Origin: Aliishimia sp039978895
Lineage (GTDB): Bacteria > Pseudomonadota > Alphaproteobacteria > Rhodobacterales > Rhodobacteraceae
Assembly: GCA_039978895.1 (NCBI GenBank)
Contig: JBDWAL010000057.1
Span: 62,001 to 126,000 of the forward strand
DNA length: 64,000 bases
Direction: 5' to 3'
This document shows, piece after piece, positions 52,991 through 62,244 of this stretch (position 1 is its first letter; each line of letters begins with the position of its first letter). The notes beneath the pieces are model-generated. The model did no database searches and had not been told where the DNA came from. It saw nothing but the letters and a program-made list of their open reading frames with translations. A program made the position numbers and the translations under genes.

Positions 52991-53629
52991 ATGCGCTACA
53001 CCCTTGCCCGTGCTGCCCAACTTGCTGAAGCCTCCTATCAGGGCAAGGATGCCAAGGTGATTGGTGACCAGTGGAAAGACACGCTCGACCAAGACGATGT
53101 GATGGCGCATTTGTTGACCGACAACACTTTGTTGATTGTCGGCTCTAACTCGTGGCGAGACTACATCCGGTTTAACCTGCGCGTTCAGCGGATGGGCAAA
53201 CCTCGTTTAAAGCTGGCAAATATCAAAGCAGCAGCCACATGGCACCAAGGCTTTTTGGCCTACACCAAAGGCGTGCAAGATTGGATGATGGAAAAGAACA
53301 TCAAGCCGAGCTTTATCATTGGCCATTCACTTGGTGCAGCCGCTGCACAAATTTTGTCCGCAGGATGGAACATCCCCGCGATTGCTTTTGCCGCGCCTCG
53401 TACATGCCGTACCGGATCGGCACAATCTATTGCCCCAAAGTGCTTATGTATTAACCGCACGGACGACACGATTTGCACGCTGCCCGGCAGTTTCAAACAT
53501 ATTGGCATGGTAAAACCCTATGCCCCGTCCTCACCGTCACCTGGGATGGACCATCACATGTCAAATTACCGTAAAGCATTGCGAATTCCTAATCCGCGTA
53601 CCCCCCTTCCAAGACAATGGCCGCGCTAA
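52991..53629 (+). CDS. Lipase class 3-like hydrolase
   Basis: 212-residue protein. GHSLGAAAAQ (Ser113), Asp158 or 159 in NRTDDTICTLPG, and His188/189 in GMDHHMSNY fit the triad of class 3 lipases. No signal peptide, unlike most secreted members. Follows the epoxide hydrolase-like gene by 53 bases. Substrate unknown. Confidence 0.82.
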   Translation: MRYTLARAAQLAEASYQGKDAKVIGDQWKDTLDQDDVMAHLLTDNTLLIVGSNSWRDYIRFNLRVQRMGKPRLKLANIKAAATWHQGFLAYTKGVQDWMMEKNIKPSFIIGHSLGAAAAQILSAGWNIPAIAFAAPRTCRTGSAQSIAPKCLCINRTDDTICTLPGSFKHIGMVKPYAPSSPSPGMDHHMSNYRKALRIPNPRTPLPRQWPR

Positions 53630-53781
53630 GCGCACCTTCGTTTGGCCACAAGACAAGGTAGTGCCCAAGCGTTATCCCCCAAGATATCCACATTTACTAC
53701 GGTTTCTCGGCGATTGAGACCCTTTCCCCACCCTGCGCGCTCTGGCATACTGTGCCCAATCAACAGAGCAAAGCAGCAGCC

Positions 53782-55743
53782 ATGGCCAATGACCTCCTTG
53801 CGGGTACAACCCCGATCGCTTCGACCTATGACGCGTCCTCCATTCAAGTCCTTGAGGATATGGAACACGTCCGCCTGCGTCCCGGTATGTATATCGGCGG
53901 GAAGGATGACCGTGCGCTGCACCATATGGTCGCCGAAATCGTCGATAACTCTATGGATGAAGCGGTTGCAGGCCATGCAACATGGATAGAGGTCGAACTG
54001 CATGAAAACGGTCATGTGTCGGTGCGCGACAATGGCCGTGGTATCCCGACTGACCCACACCCCAAAGACCCCAAGAAGTCAGCGCTTGAGATCATCTTTT
54101 GTACTTTGAATGCTGGCGGTAAATTTTCTGGCGACAGCTACGAAACCTCTGGTGGTTTACACGGCGTGGGCTCGTCTGTGGTGAACGCATTATCTGATCA
54201 CTTGCGTGTCGAAGTCGCTAAAAACAAAGAACTATTCGCGATGGAGTTTTCCCGCGGCGTGCCTCAAGGCAAACTTGCGAAAATTGGCGCGGCACCAAAC
54301 CGGCGCGGCACAGCCGTCACGTTCCACCCTGACCCCGAAATTTTTGGCGCTTTGCAGCTGAAAGCGGGTCGGTTGTTCAAAATGGCGCGTTCAAAAGCCT
54401 ACTTGTTTTCAGGTGTTGAAATCCGGTGGAAATCGGCGATCCCAGATGGCGACACCCCGATGGAAGCCAAGTTCCACTTTCCCGGCGGCCTTGCAGACTA
54501 CCTGACGGAAACACTGGGAACCGCGACGACTTACGCCGACAAACCGTTTACGGGCACCGTGTCGTTTGAGAAATTCAAGGCGCCTGGAAAAGTCGAATGG
54601 GCGATCAATTGGACACCAACGCGCGACGGTTTCATCCAATCTTATTGCAACACGGTTCCCACACCAGAGGGCGGCACCCACGAGGCCGGGTTTTGGGCCG
54701 CAATCCTTAAGGGGATCAAGGCGTACGGCGAACTTGTCTCCAACAAAAAAGCCAGCACGATCACCCGTGAAGACTTAACCACGGGAGCTGGCGCTTTGGT
54801 GTCGTGTTTCATCCGTGAGCCTGAATTCGTCGGTCAAACCAAAGACCGCCTTGCGACCGTGGACGCGCAACGAATGGTGGAAAATTCCGTCCGTGACCAC
54901 TTTGACAACTGGTTGGCCGCAGACACCAAATCTGCCGGATCTATTCTTGATTTCCTTGTGTTGCGCGCTGAAGAGCGTTTGCGGCGCAAGCAGGAAAAGG
55001 AAACCGCACGCAAAACGGCAACCAAGAAATTGCGCCTGCCCGGTAAGCTGACGGATTGTTCTGCCACGAACAGGGATGGCACCGAGTTGTTTATTGTGGA
55101 AGGGGATTCTGCGGGCGGATCCGCAAAAATGGCGCGTGACCGCAAAATCCAAGCCCTATTGCCTTTACGCGGCAAGATTTTGAACGTCTTGGGTGCCGCC
55201 TCTTCGAAGTTAGGATCAAACCAAGAAATTTCCGATTTAACTCAGGCGCTTGGTGTCGGTCTTGGCTCTAAGTTTAACGTCGACGACCTGCGCTACGACA
55301 AGATCATCATCATGACTGACGCGGATGTCGACGGTGCCCACATCGCCGCCCTTTTGATGACATTTTTCTTCACGCAAATGCGTCCCATGATCGATCACGG
55401 TCATCTGTACCTTGCCTGCCCACCTTTGTTCCGCCTGACCCAAGGGGCCAAACGTGTCTATTGTCTTGATGAAGCTGAACGCGATGAATGGATGGAAAAA
55501 GGTCTTGGCGGAAAAGGCAAAATTGACGTCTCGCGATTTAAAGGCTTGGGCGAAATGGATGCGAAAGATCTGAAAGACACCACAATGAACGTGGCTACCC
55601 GCAAACTAATCCGGGTGACAATAGACGAGGACGAACCCGGTCAAACAGGTGATCTCGTCGAGCGATTGATGGGCAAGAAGCCTGAGTTGCGGTTTGAATA
55701 CATCCAAGAAAACGCACGGTTTGTTGAGGAATTGGATGTTTGA
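53782..55743 (+). CDS. parE: DNA topoisomerase IV subunit B
   Basis: 653-residue type II topoisomerase ATPase subunit, which decatenates chromosomes with ParC. VRLRPGMYIGG and DNGRGIPTD form the GHKL ATP site; TOPRIM motifs EGDSAGGSA (about residue 438) and DADVDGAHI (about 513) bind Mg. The C-terminal domain ends with FKGLGEMDAKDL. ParE rather than GyrB by the shorter length. Start chosen at the ATG; a GTG ten codons upstream is possible. Confidence 0.93.
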   Translation: MANDLLAGTTPIASTYDASSIQVLEDMEHVRLRPGMYIGGKDDRALHHMVAEIVDNSMDEAVAGHATWIEVELHENGHVSVRDNGRGIPTDPHPKDPKKSALEIIFCTLNAGGKFSGDSYETSGGLHGVGSSVVNALSDHLRVEVAKNKELFAMEFSRGVPQGKLAKIGAAPNRRGTAVTFHPDPEIFGALQLKAGRLFKMARSKAYLFSGVEIRWKSAIPDGDTPMEAKFHFPGGLADYLTETLGTATTYADKPFTGTVSFEKFKAPGKVEWAINWTPTRDGFIQSYCNTVPTPEGGTHEAGFWAAILKGIKAYGELVSNKKASTITREDLTTGAGALVSCFIREPEFVGQTKDRLATVDAQRMVENSVRDHFDNWLAADTKSAGSILDFLVLRAEERLRRKQEKETARKTATKKLRLPGKLTDCSATNRDGTELFIVEGDSAGGSAKMARDRKIQALLPLRGKILNVLGAASSKLGSNQEISDLTQALGVGLGSKFNVDDLRYDKIIIMTDADVDGAHIAALLMTFFFTQMRPMIDHGHLYLACPPLFRLTQGAKRVYCLDEAERDEWMEKGLGGKGKIDVSRFKGLGEMDAKDLKDTTMNVATRKLIRVTIDEDEPGQTGDLVERLMGKKPELRFEYIQENARFVEELDV

Positions 55744-56245
55744 TTGGATCAGCAAGTTTTGAACGCCATTTTCTTTGAATAGCTTTAACAAACAATGGAG
55801 CAGCCAAATTCGCTTCCCCCTTGCCCATTTTTTGACTACTTGTTCCTATCCAGTGATCAAATGGCCGCCTCAATTTCGTGCCAACCAACCATAGACCTTG
55901 CAGAAGGGGCTTCTTTCCCCTTTGTTTTTGAATGCTTAATTAAACTCAAGCTCGCTGTCTTTGGGAGCTTCTTCATCTCTTTTTCTCACGTGGTCTTCAG
56001 AATTTTTTACCAACATGCCTTGGTGAAGTGGTCAGTGAATTAGATTTTTCTGAAGAGGTATTAGCTTCATATTCTGCAATCGAAATATTGAGTTTGGATA
56101 AACACGTTTGTAAGCCAAACTATCAACTCCGCACCTCGTTCTTAAAAGGTAATTATTTGAACAGGTTGCAGGTGTACATTTTATACAATCCAACAATCGA
56201 GCTATCAGGCTTTCTTTTACAACGTAGCAAAACTAACCTCATTAC
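55744..56245. other. AT-rich gap after parE, no confident gene
   Basis: About 500 bases, visibly richer in A and T than the flanking genes. Two weak overlapping frames on the plus strand (55795-56043 and 56028-56339) show no recognisable domain, ribosome-binding site or codon pattern. It may be decayed or imported DNA. The minus-strand terminator at 56246 ends the gap. Confidence 0.45.
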
Positions 56246-56279
56246 AAAAAAGGGGCAGGTCCCCAAAAGAACCTGCCCC
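56246..56279 (-). terminator. Strong intrinsic terminator for a minus-strand transcript
   Basis: Perfect 9-bp stem GGGGCAGGT / ACCTGCCCC with a 10-base loop, followed on the minus strand by six T. It is about 105 bases downstream of the small secreted protein gene and probably ends its transcript, or a separate small RNA. Confidence 0.85.
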
Positions 56280-56384
56280 GTACTCGCGACCGTGGGATCG
56301 TACGCAGAGTTCTGCGCACCCCTTCCCGTCACCATTTAAACCTTTGGCACATCGCGCTTTTCGTCGCGTATTGTGCTAACTGAA

Positions 56385-56663
56385 TTACTGTCCCGACACT
56401 GTATTTGGGCAGCCCGGCACCCGGCTGTTTACTTGTAGATGCCAGACTATTGGATACCCCGGCGCTTGTGTCCGGGAATAAACACATCCCAGAGAATTGG
56501 TGAAATGTTGCCCGCCAAAACTGGCAGCAGGCTTTTCGTATAACATTTGAACATTGATCGCCGTGGCAGATTTTTTTCCACTGAGCAATTTGTTCAAAAC
56601 GCTGGCTTGCGCGGCGCTTGTCATCATTGTCAATGCGGCAGCGATTACCGTATATTTCAACAT
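56385..56663 (-). CDS. Small secreted protein of unknown function
   Basis: 92-residue protein with signal peptide (cleavage after AQA) and a mature part of about 70 residues with two cysteines (SLGCVY, VPGCPN), likely a disulfide. I recognise no family. Good start with AGGAG some 8 bases upstream. A strong intrinsic terminator lies about 105 bases downstream, leaving a long 3' region. Confidence 0.68.
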   Translation of the reverse strand: MLKYTVIAAALTMMTSAAQASVLNKLLSGKKSATAINVQMLYEKPAASFGGQHFTNSLGCVYSRTQAPGYPIVWHLQVNSRVPGCPNTVSGQ

Positions 56664-56875
56664 TCCTGCTCTCCTTACATCACCCTTTTCCCATGGTCAG
56701 ATAAATAATCTGAGGAGGTTAACGTGAGCTTTCTCAATCATGGCAAAACCATGCGTTTTCGTTCAAATTCAATCGAACTGGTCCCAGCAAACCCAGCCCC
56801 AAAACGCGACTACTATAGACACGACTTGACCCGCGAAGCCGGTCCGTTACGTTGCGCGTATCGTAGGGGATCAAT

Positions 56876-57289
56876 ATGACCACAACTGTTTCACTCACCG
56901 AAGCTCAGCGTTTTTTGGAACAGAATTTTGCGCCTTGGGTGTTGGATTTATCCCCAAAGATCACAGACATGAGTGAAACCGGGGCGACGATGGAAATTCC
57001 GATCACACCGCAGATTGCAAGGGCCGGCAACATCGTGTCAGGGCAGACTCTTTCGGCGCTTGCGGATACGGCCATGGTTATCGCCTGCGGCGCCGTGCAA
57101 GGAGAGATGATCCCCGTTGCCACCGTCACACTCGACACACAGTTTCTGCGCCCCGGCACGGGCGATCGGATAGAAGCGCAAGCCGAAATCACGCGAATGG
57201 GGCGCGGCCTTGCCTTTGCCCGCTGTACGATGATCGCATATCCCAGCGGTAAACCCATCGCTCAATCAACCGCAACATTTGCAAAGTAA
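56876..57289 (+). CDS. PaaI-family hotdog thioesterase
   Basis: 137-residue hotdog-fold protein. ITPQIARAGNIVSGQTLSALADTAM is the family's active-site helix with the Asn/Gly pattern, and TQFLRPGTGDRIEAQAEI fits the C-terminal half. Substrate unknown. The second PaaI-type thioesterase of the window; they are not close copies. The next gene starts 4 bases after its stop. Confidence 0.82.
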   Translation: MTTTVSLTEAQRFLEQNFAPWVLDLSPKITDMSETGATMEIPITPQIARAGNIVSGQTLSALADTAMVIACGAVQGEMIPVATVTLDTQFLRPGTGDRIEAQAEITRMGRGLAFARCTMIAYPSGKPIAQSTATFAK

Positions 57290-57293
57290 GTTC

Positions 57294-57977
57294 ATGATTT
57301 TCAGAGTATTTCTGTGTTGCCTTTTGGTTTCTGCCTGCGCGGGTCGTCCGATGACCGAAACCGAAAAGGCCTTTGCTGCGACGCTACATGGGCCCGGATT
57401 GGACACGTCGCGGGTGCGACTTGTGAATGGCGCCCCAACGCGCGCTGTTACCTTTCGACGCAAGCCACGTCCGCGCACAACGTGTCGCGAAAACATCCTT
57501 CCGCCCGCAACAGAAAAAATCGTGACGGCAAAACCGGCTGCTGTGGCCCTTTTCAATCGCGTTTTGTTCGATAAGGATTGGTATTTGGACAACTACCTTC
57601 CCAAATACCCTGATGAAATCGGCCTGATTGCAACCATGTTGTTCGCCCATGAACTCACACATATTTGGCAATGGCAGAACCGCAAACTAACGGGGTATCA
57701 CCCTTTGAAGGCCGCATCTGAGCACGGTTCAGGGACTGATCCGTATTTGTTCGACCTCTCCAACACGCCTAAATTTCTTGATTATGGATACGAGCAGCAA
57801 GGCGCAATCGTCGAAGAATTCATCTGTTGTCGTGCGCTTGATCCAACCGGCGCACGCACGAAACGATTGCACCAAATGATCACTGAGGTCATGCCCATGG
57901 CGGAACTAAAACCCACCCGGCAATCAGACGTGCAATTGCCTTGGGACGGTGTTCAATTGAACGGAATTTGTGAATAA
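57294..57977 (+). CDS. Lipoprotein with HExxH zinc-protease-like motif
   Basis: 227-residue lipoprotein: lipobox LVSAC with Cys15. HELTH at residues 119-123 is a zinc-metalloprotease signature (HExxH), with EEF further on as a possible third ligand. It resembles proteins annotated as DUF4157-type or vgr-related peptidases only weakly. It starts a few bases after the thioesterase, with a weak AAAG site. Probable outer-membrane-attached peptidase; function unproven. Confidence 0.68.
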   Translation: MIFRVFLCCLLVSACAGRPMTETEKAFAATLHGPGLDTSRVRLVNGAPTRAVTFRRKPRPRTTCRENILPPATEKIVTAKPAAVALFNRVLFDKDWYLDNYLPKYPDEIGLIATMLFAHELTHIWQWQNRKLTGYHPLKAASEHGSGTDPYLFDLSNTPKFLDYGYEQQGAIVEEFICCRALDPTGARTKRLHQMITEVMPMAELKPTRQSDVQLPWDGVQLNGICE

Positions 57978-58006
57978 AGCTCATCGTCCCTCCGGTGATC
58001 TGAACT

Positions 58007-58423
58007 TTACTCAGCTGCAACTTGCAAGTCTTCCAGATACCGCAAAACTGCGACAAGCGCGCGCGGAGTTGGTGTGCTAACGCCCTCAACATCCAAGGGA
58101 ACAAGCGTTCCGCCCATATCTTCGCCAAACTCCGGCATGACACGTCCGGGGTGAGTACCGGTCTCATATCCATCGATCACAGACAACACATATGCCGTTG
58201 GAAAGACACCGTCATTGGCCGCTTGCAGCCTTGTTAGATCAGGCGGAACTTTACCGATACCAAGCGTTTCGGGCCCCGCCCCACGTGCATCCGTTCCATG
58301 ACAAGCCGCGCAGTTTTCCCCGAACAATCGCATCCCTTCGGGGGCTTCTGGCATATCTAGCACGGCACAAGCGCCAAGCAGAACAACACCAAAACCTGCG
58401 ATTGCCTTAACCAAATGTCCCAT
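58007..58423 (-). CDS. Small c-type cytochrome lipoprotein
   Basis: 138-residue lipoprotein (lipobox LLGAC, Cys19) with a heme-binding CAACH at residues 38-42 and an axial Met near 96 (GRVMPEFG). A class I mono-heme cytochrome, probably an electron carrier in the periplasm. Start MGHLVKAI chosen; four codons upstream another ATG exists. No oxidase or other respiratory gene is adjacent. Confidence 0.85.
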   Translation of the reverse strand: MGHLVKAIAGFGVVLLGACAVLDMPEAPEGMRLFGENCAACHGTDARGAGPETLGIGKVPPDLTRLQAANDGVFPTAYVLSVIDGYETGTHPGRVMPEFGEDMGGTLVPLDVEGVSTPTPRALVAVLRYLEDLQVAAE

Positions 58424-58533
58424 GACGCTCTCCATTCGTTGCGTAATGTCAGCTTGTCACATCTACGCCGCAGCAACATGATCCAGATCAATGTCGCCTC
58501 ATTTTCATGAGAGCAAGGTGGGCGATGTTCAGT

Positions 58534-59526
58534 TCAACGCCCTGCAAGCGAACACGCTTGTGCCCAAACAGCGTCTTCCAGATCAACCGGGTCCTGAATA
58601 CGTTTGCCCTGTCCCGGCATCCGCGCGCCGTCATCTTGCGCGACAGCCTCCCCTAGTTCCACAATGCGTTGCGCAAAATCCGGCGTGCTATTTGCATCGA
58701 TCAACACATAGAATTGCCCAAGATCATGCGGCGCGCCAGTTGGTGCTTTCAGCGGTTTCACGTCGCGGCTGAACGCCCCGCCGGTTAGTCCGGCTGCGAG
58801 GATTTCGACCATCAAGCCAAAACCCCAGCCTTTATATCCAGACTCCATGCCCCCAACTGACACCAACGATCCAGTCAATGCAGCGGAAGGGTCAGTTGTG
58901 GGCTGACCTTCGCTGTCCACCGCCCAACCTGTTGGAATAGAATTGCCGGCAGCCTTAGCCATGGTGATCTTGCCCAAAGCCACTGTGGTTGTGGATTGAT
59001 CAAACTGCATGGCCACGCCCCCAGCCCCATCCGGCACCGAAAAGGCCATTGGGTTGGTTCCGATCACACGTCGTTTCCCGCCCGGCGGGGCCACAATCGG
59101 TGAGGCATTGGTAAAGCCCAAAGCGATCAATCCTGCTCGCGCGATTTGCTCGGTGAAGAAACCCAACGACGTGCATGTGTGTGCGTGACAGACCGACAAG
59201 CGCGCCACACCTTGTGTGCGGGCAGCTTCTATGGCTGCGGGTAAAGCACGGGTGAACGCGGGTTGTGCAAATCCAAATCCAGCATCGACAGAGATTTCAC
59301 CGCCACGCGGATGCTCAACAACGGGATCAACACGCCCGTTTACCCGCCCAGACACGAGTTGCTGACAATAACTTTCCAGATAATACAGCCCGCAAATCTT
59401 GTTACCGACGCTTTCCGCGACGCGCACCGCTTTCGCGACTTCCGCGGCCTGAAATGCGCCCGCGCCGTGTTGGCTCAAAGCCTGTTCTGCAACGGTATAG
59501 ATGTCGTCCAAGGATATCAGTGGCAT
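58534..59526 (-). CDS. Ldh-family (malate/L-lactate-type) oxidoreductase
   Basis: 330-residue NAD(P)-dependent dehydrogenase of the Ldh_2 family. The VCHAHTCTSLGFFTEQIARAGL segment near residue 130 (family catalytic His), and GGKRRVIGTNPMAFSVP and GGMESGYKGWGFGLMVEIL are characteristic. Oxidises 2-hydroxyacids or reduces imines (ureidoglycolate, sulfolactate, piperideine-carboxylate members exist); context does not settle which. Start MPLISLDDIY fits the family N-terminus. Confidence 0.88.
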   Translation of the reverse strand: MPLISLDDIYTVAEQALSQHGAGAFQAAEVAKAVRVAESVGNKICGLYYLESYCQQLVSGRVNGRVDPVVEHPRGGEISVDAGFGFAQPAFTRALPAAIEAARTQGVARLSVCHAHTCTSLGFFTEQIARAGLIALGFTNASPIVAPPGGKRRVIGTNPMAFSVPDGAGGVAMQFDQSTTTVALGKITMAKAAGNSIPTGWAVDSEGQPTTDPSAALTGSLVSVGGMESGYKGWGFGLMVEILAAGLTGGAFSRDVKPLKAPTGAPHDLGQFYVLIDANSTPDFAQRIVELGEAVAQDDGARMPGQGKRIQDPVDLEDAVWAQACSLAGR

Positions 59527-59598
59527 ATTGCACGCGCCCTTCCCAAAGCTGTCATTTTCAGACAACCTGACCTGACGAGCGCCCAAGAACAAGAGGGC

Positions 59599-60042
59599 TT
59601 AGGCCTGCAAAAAGAAAACAATGTCTTCGGCTGGGCACGGTAATTTCGCCAAGCGGTCTAGAACAATCCGGGTCCCGTCGCTGAGCATCAAATAGGTGTC
59701 CCCATCGGCGGATGCGCTGTGGGTTACGATCACGTCCTCATCTGACGCGGTTTCGATCACCAGAACATCGCTCACAGGGTCGAAGTCGGTAACACGCAAC
59801 CAGGCACCCCAGACGGGTTCAGCTTGCGACCCTGCCTGCATGACTTGCGTCAACAAATCTGACGAGGTGTCGTCCCAATTCATATCACCGGGCGCCGTTT
59901 CATCTGTCCAATCCAAGTCTGCCAAAAAAAACATCAACGGCAAAACCGTGACCAAAGCCACCAACCACAACATCTTACCCAACCTTGACGCTACGGAAGT
60001 AATTCTATCTATACGAGTATCTGTCTCACCCGCAATTGGCAA
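59599..60042 (-). CDS. Membrane-anchored protein of unknown function
   Basis: 147 residues with one hydrophobic segment (about 24-41) preceded by a positive stretch, then an acidic exported domain with several tryptophans. I recognise no family. It lies between the lolD and Ldh-family genes, 37 bases after lolD, in the same direction. A role in lipoprotein or outer-membrane biology is possible by position only. Confidence 0.6.
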   Translation of the reverse strand: MPIAGETDTRIDRITSVASRLGKMLWLVALVTVLPLMFFLADLDWTDETAPGDMNWDDTSSDLLTQVMQAGSQAEPVWGAWLRVTDFDPVSDVLVIETASDEDVIVTHSASADGDTYLMLSDGTRIVLDRLAKLPCPAEDIVFFLQA

Positions 60043-60079
60043 ACATCGTTTTAGAAATTCGCGGCCTCAACCGGATAGA

Positions 60080-60763
60080 TTATCCCGAAACCAGCCCGCC
60101 TGCCTCTAGGCGAACTTGTCGGTCCATACGTGCGGCCAGTTCCAAATTATGCGTCGCAATCAATGCGCCCATACCCGTCGTACGCACCAAATTCATCAAC
60201 ACATCAAACACTTGATCTGACGTAGTTGGATCAAGATTTCCTGTTGGCTCATCCGCAAGCAGCAGACGGGGTTGATTGGCCAAAGCCCGGCAAAACGCGA
60301 CGCGTTGTTGTTCACCACCCGACATCGCTGCGGGGCGATGGCCTGCGCGTTCACTGACCCCGACAAGTGACAACAGCTCTGTTGCGCGCGCATGCGCCGC
60401 GCCGTTGGCCACACCGGCAGATAGCTGCGGCAACATTATGTTTTCAAGCGCTGTGAACTCAGGCAGCAAATGGTGGAATTGATACACAAATCCAATTTGA
60501 TCACGCCGCGCGGCTGTGCGTTGGCTGTCTGGCACACCCGTCATATCAGCGCCAGAGATCACGACGTTCCCGGCATCAGGGACGTCCAACAACCCCGCAA
60601 TATGCAACAACGTGGACTTCCCTGCCCCCGAAGGCGCCACGAGTGCTACGACTTCACCCGGTTCAATTGTCAGGTCGATCCCTTGCAACACTTCAACGCG
60701 CAAGCCCGCACCAGTGGTATAGCTTTTGGAAATCCCGTTTAATCGCAGAACTGTTTCACTCAT
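60080..60763 (-). CDS. lolD: Lipoprotein-release ABC transporter ATPase
   Basis: 227-residue ATPase energising lipoprotein release from the inner membrane. Walker A APSGAGKST (44-51, with Ala in place of the common first Gly), signature MSGGEQQRVA (about 146-155), Walker B LLLADEP. Overlaps the permease gene stop by 8 bases. MacB-type ATPases look alike, but the pairing with a LolC/E-type permease makes LolD likeliest. Confidence 0.92.
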   Translation of the reverse strand: MSETVLRLNGISKSYTTGAGLRVEVLQGIDLTIEPGEVVALVAPSGAGKSTLLHIAGLLDVPDAGNVVISGADMTGVPDSQRTAARRDQIGFVYQFHHLLPEFTALENIMLPQLSAGVANGAAHARATELLSLVGVSERAGHRPAAMSGGEQQRVAFCRALANQPRLLLADEPTGNLDPTTSDQVFDVLMNLVRTTGMGALIATHNLELAARMDRQVRLEAGGLVSG

Positions 60764-62042
60764 AACGCAGGGCCTCGACCGGGTTCATTCGGGCGGCGCG
60801 CCGCGCAGGAAAATAGGTGACGACAAAGCTCAGCCCCAAAGCAAGGCTGACAGCCGTCATAACATCATCGAAATGCAATTCAGCTGGCAGCGCATAGATC
60901 CCGCGAATGGAAGGGTCCCAGACACCTCCGCCCGAAATATAGTTCACCAGCGAGAAAATCTGGTCGATATAGAGCGCAAACAGCGATCCCAACACCACCC
61001 CCAACGCCGTGCCAATCACGCCTGTGAAACTGCCGCATAAGAAGAACACCCGAAGCACAGCCCCTTCGGTCAGTCCCATCGTCCGTAAAATCCCGATATC
61101 GCGGCCCTTATTTTTCACCAACATGATAAGCCCCGACACGATGTTCATCGTCGAGATCAACACCAACACCGAGAGGATCACAAACATCACGTTGTCTTCG
61201 ACCTCAAGCGCCCGCAGATACCCGCCCGAAGATTGCTGCCATGTCCATGAATAGCTCATCGAGCCCGCCGCAAGAGTAAGCGCTGGTGCAATCTGGTCCA
61301 CGCGTTCTGGATCAGCCACCATCACTTCGATTTCCGTCGCCACACCTTCGCGGTTAAAGAAGGTTTGCGCCTCGGCAAGCGGCAGGTAGACGCGCGTTTT
61401 GTCGATATCAAAGCGCCCGGCTTGGAAGATGTAGACAACTGGATATTGGTTGACGCGCGGCTTGGTGCCAAATGGCGTCACCGCCCCATTAGGAGAGATG
61501 AGTTTGATCTCATCGCCAACAGTCACACCCAAATCGCGCGCGACCTCCCACCCCAAGGCAACCCCTTTCGGGAAATCGGATATGTCACCGATTTTTTGCT
61601 CGGGCTGGGCGATGCGCGGCAATGTGGCAAGGTCTTGCGCGCTGATGCCATAAACTTGCACACCCGCATTGTTGCCCGCTTTGCTCGCCAGAACTTGCCC
61701 GCGAACCAAGGGGGCCGCGCGTGTTACTCCGGGAACCGACCTGATCTTCTCGGCCACGGCCTCATAATCTGAAAACGTGCGATCAATCCGACCGTCTTGG
61801 GAAATTATGCCGCTGGTATAGACGGTCACATGGGCGTTCGAACCAAGGATCGTATCAACCAGTTCCGCGCGAAACCCAGAGCGGACGGCAAGCGTGATGA
61901 TCAACGCGGCCACCGCAAGTGTGATCCCGATCAAACTGATCCACGTCATTGTACTGACACCACCTTCGGCGCGACGTGCGCGCAGATAACGCCATGCAAT
62001 CATGAACTCATATCGCGAAAAGGGAGGTGGTGTTTTGGCCAT
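60756..62042 (-). CDS. lolC: Lipoprotein-release ABC transporter permease (LolC/E type)
   Basis: 428-residue inner-membrane protein with four helices and a large periplasmic domain. FMIAWRYLRARRAEGG at the N-terminus, NIVSGLIMLVKNKGRDIGILRTMG and FSLVNYISGG are family features. Only one LolC/E-type gene is present, so it probably works as a homodimer (as in the LolF arrangement). Start has GGAG about 7 bases upstream. Overlaps lolD by 8 bases. Confidence 0.92.
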   Translation of the reverse strand: MAKTPPPFSRYEFMIAWRYLRARRAEGGVSTMTWISLIGITLAVAALIITLAVRSGFRAELVDTILGSNAHVTVYTSGIISQDGRIDRTFSDYEAVAEKIRSVPGVTRAAPLVRGQVLASKAGNNAGVQVYGISAQDLATLPRIAQPEQKIGDISDFPKGVALGWEVARDLGVTVGDEIKLISPNGAVTPFGTKPRVNQYPVVYIFQAGRFDIDKTRVYLPLAEAQTFFNREGVATEIEVMVADPERVDQIAPALTLAAGSMSYSWTWQQSSGGYLRALEVEDNVMFVILSVLVLISTMNIVSGLIMLVKNKGRDIGILRTMGLTEGAVLRVFFLCGSFTGVIGTALGVVLGSLFALYIDQIFSLVNYISGGGVWDPSIRGIYALPAELHFDDVMTAVSLALGLSFVVTYFPARRAARMNPVEALRYE

Positions 62043-62244
62043 TTTCGGCTCCGTGTCTGCTCACCCGCAACCTGACGTCAGCGCGTTGTATCGTCAATAA
62101 ACCCGCAAGCACTGGGACACAACACCACCTGCTGATTTGCAAAACAGGCAGAGTTTGACAGCCAGATTTGGGAAAGAATTTATACCTAAAGCGCTGAAAT
62201 TCGGCCACCTCAAACCGGTTGAGCCTAATAACAAACCCACCCTG

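Noticed and set aside
55795..56339. Two short plus-strand frames after parE as genes
   Set aside because: They overlap in different frames and show no ribosome-binding site, domain or composition like neighbouring genes.
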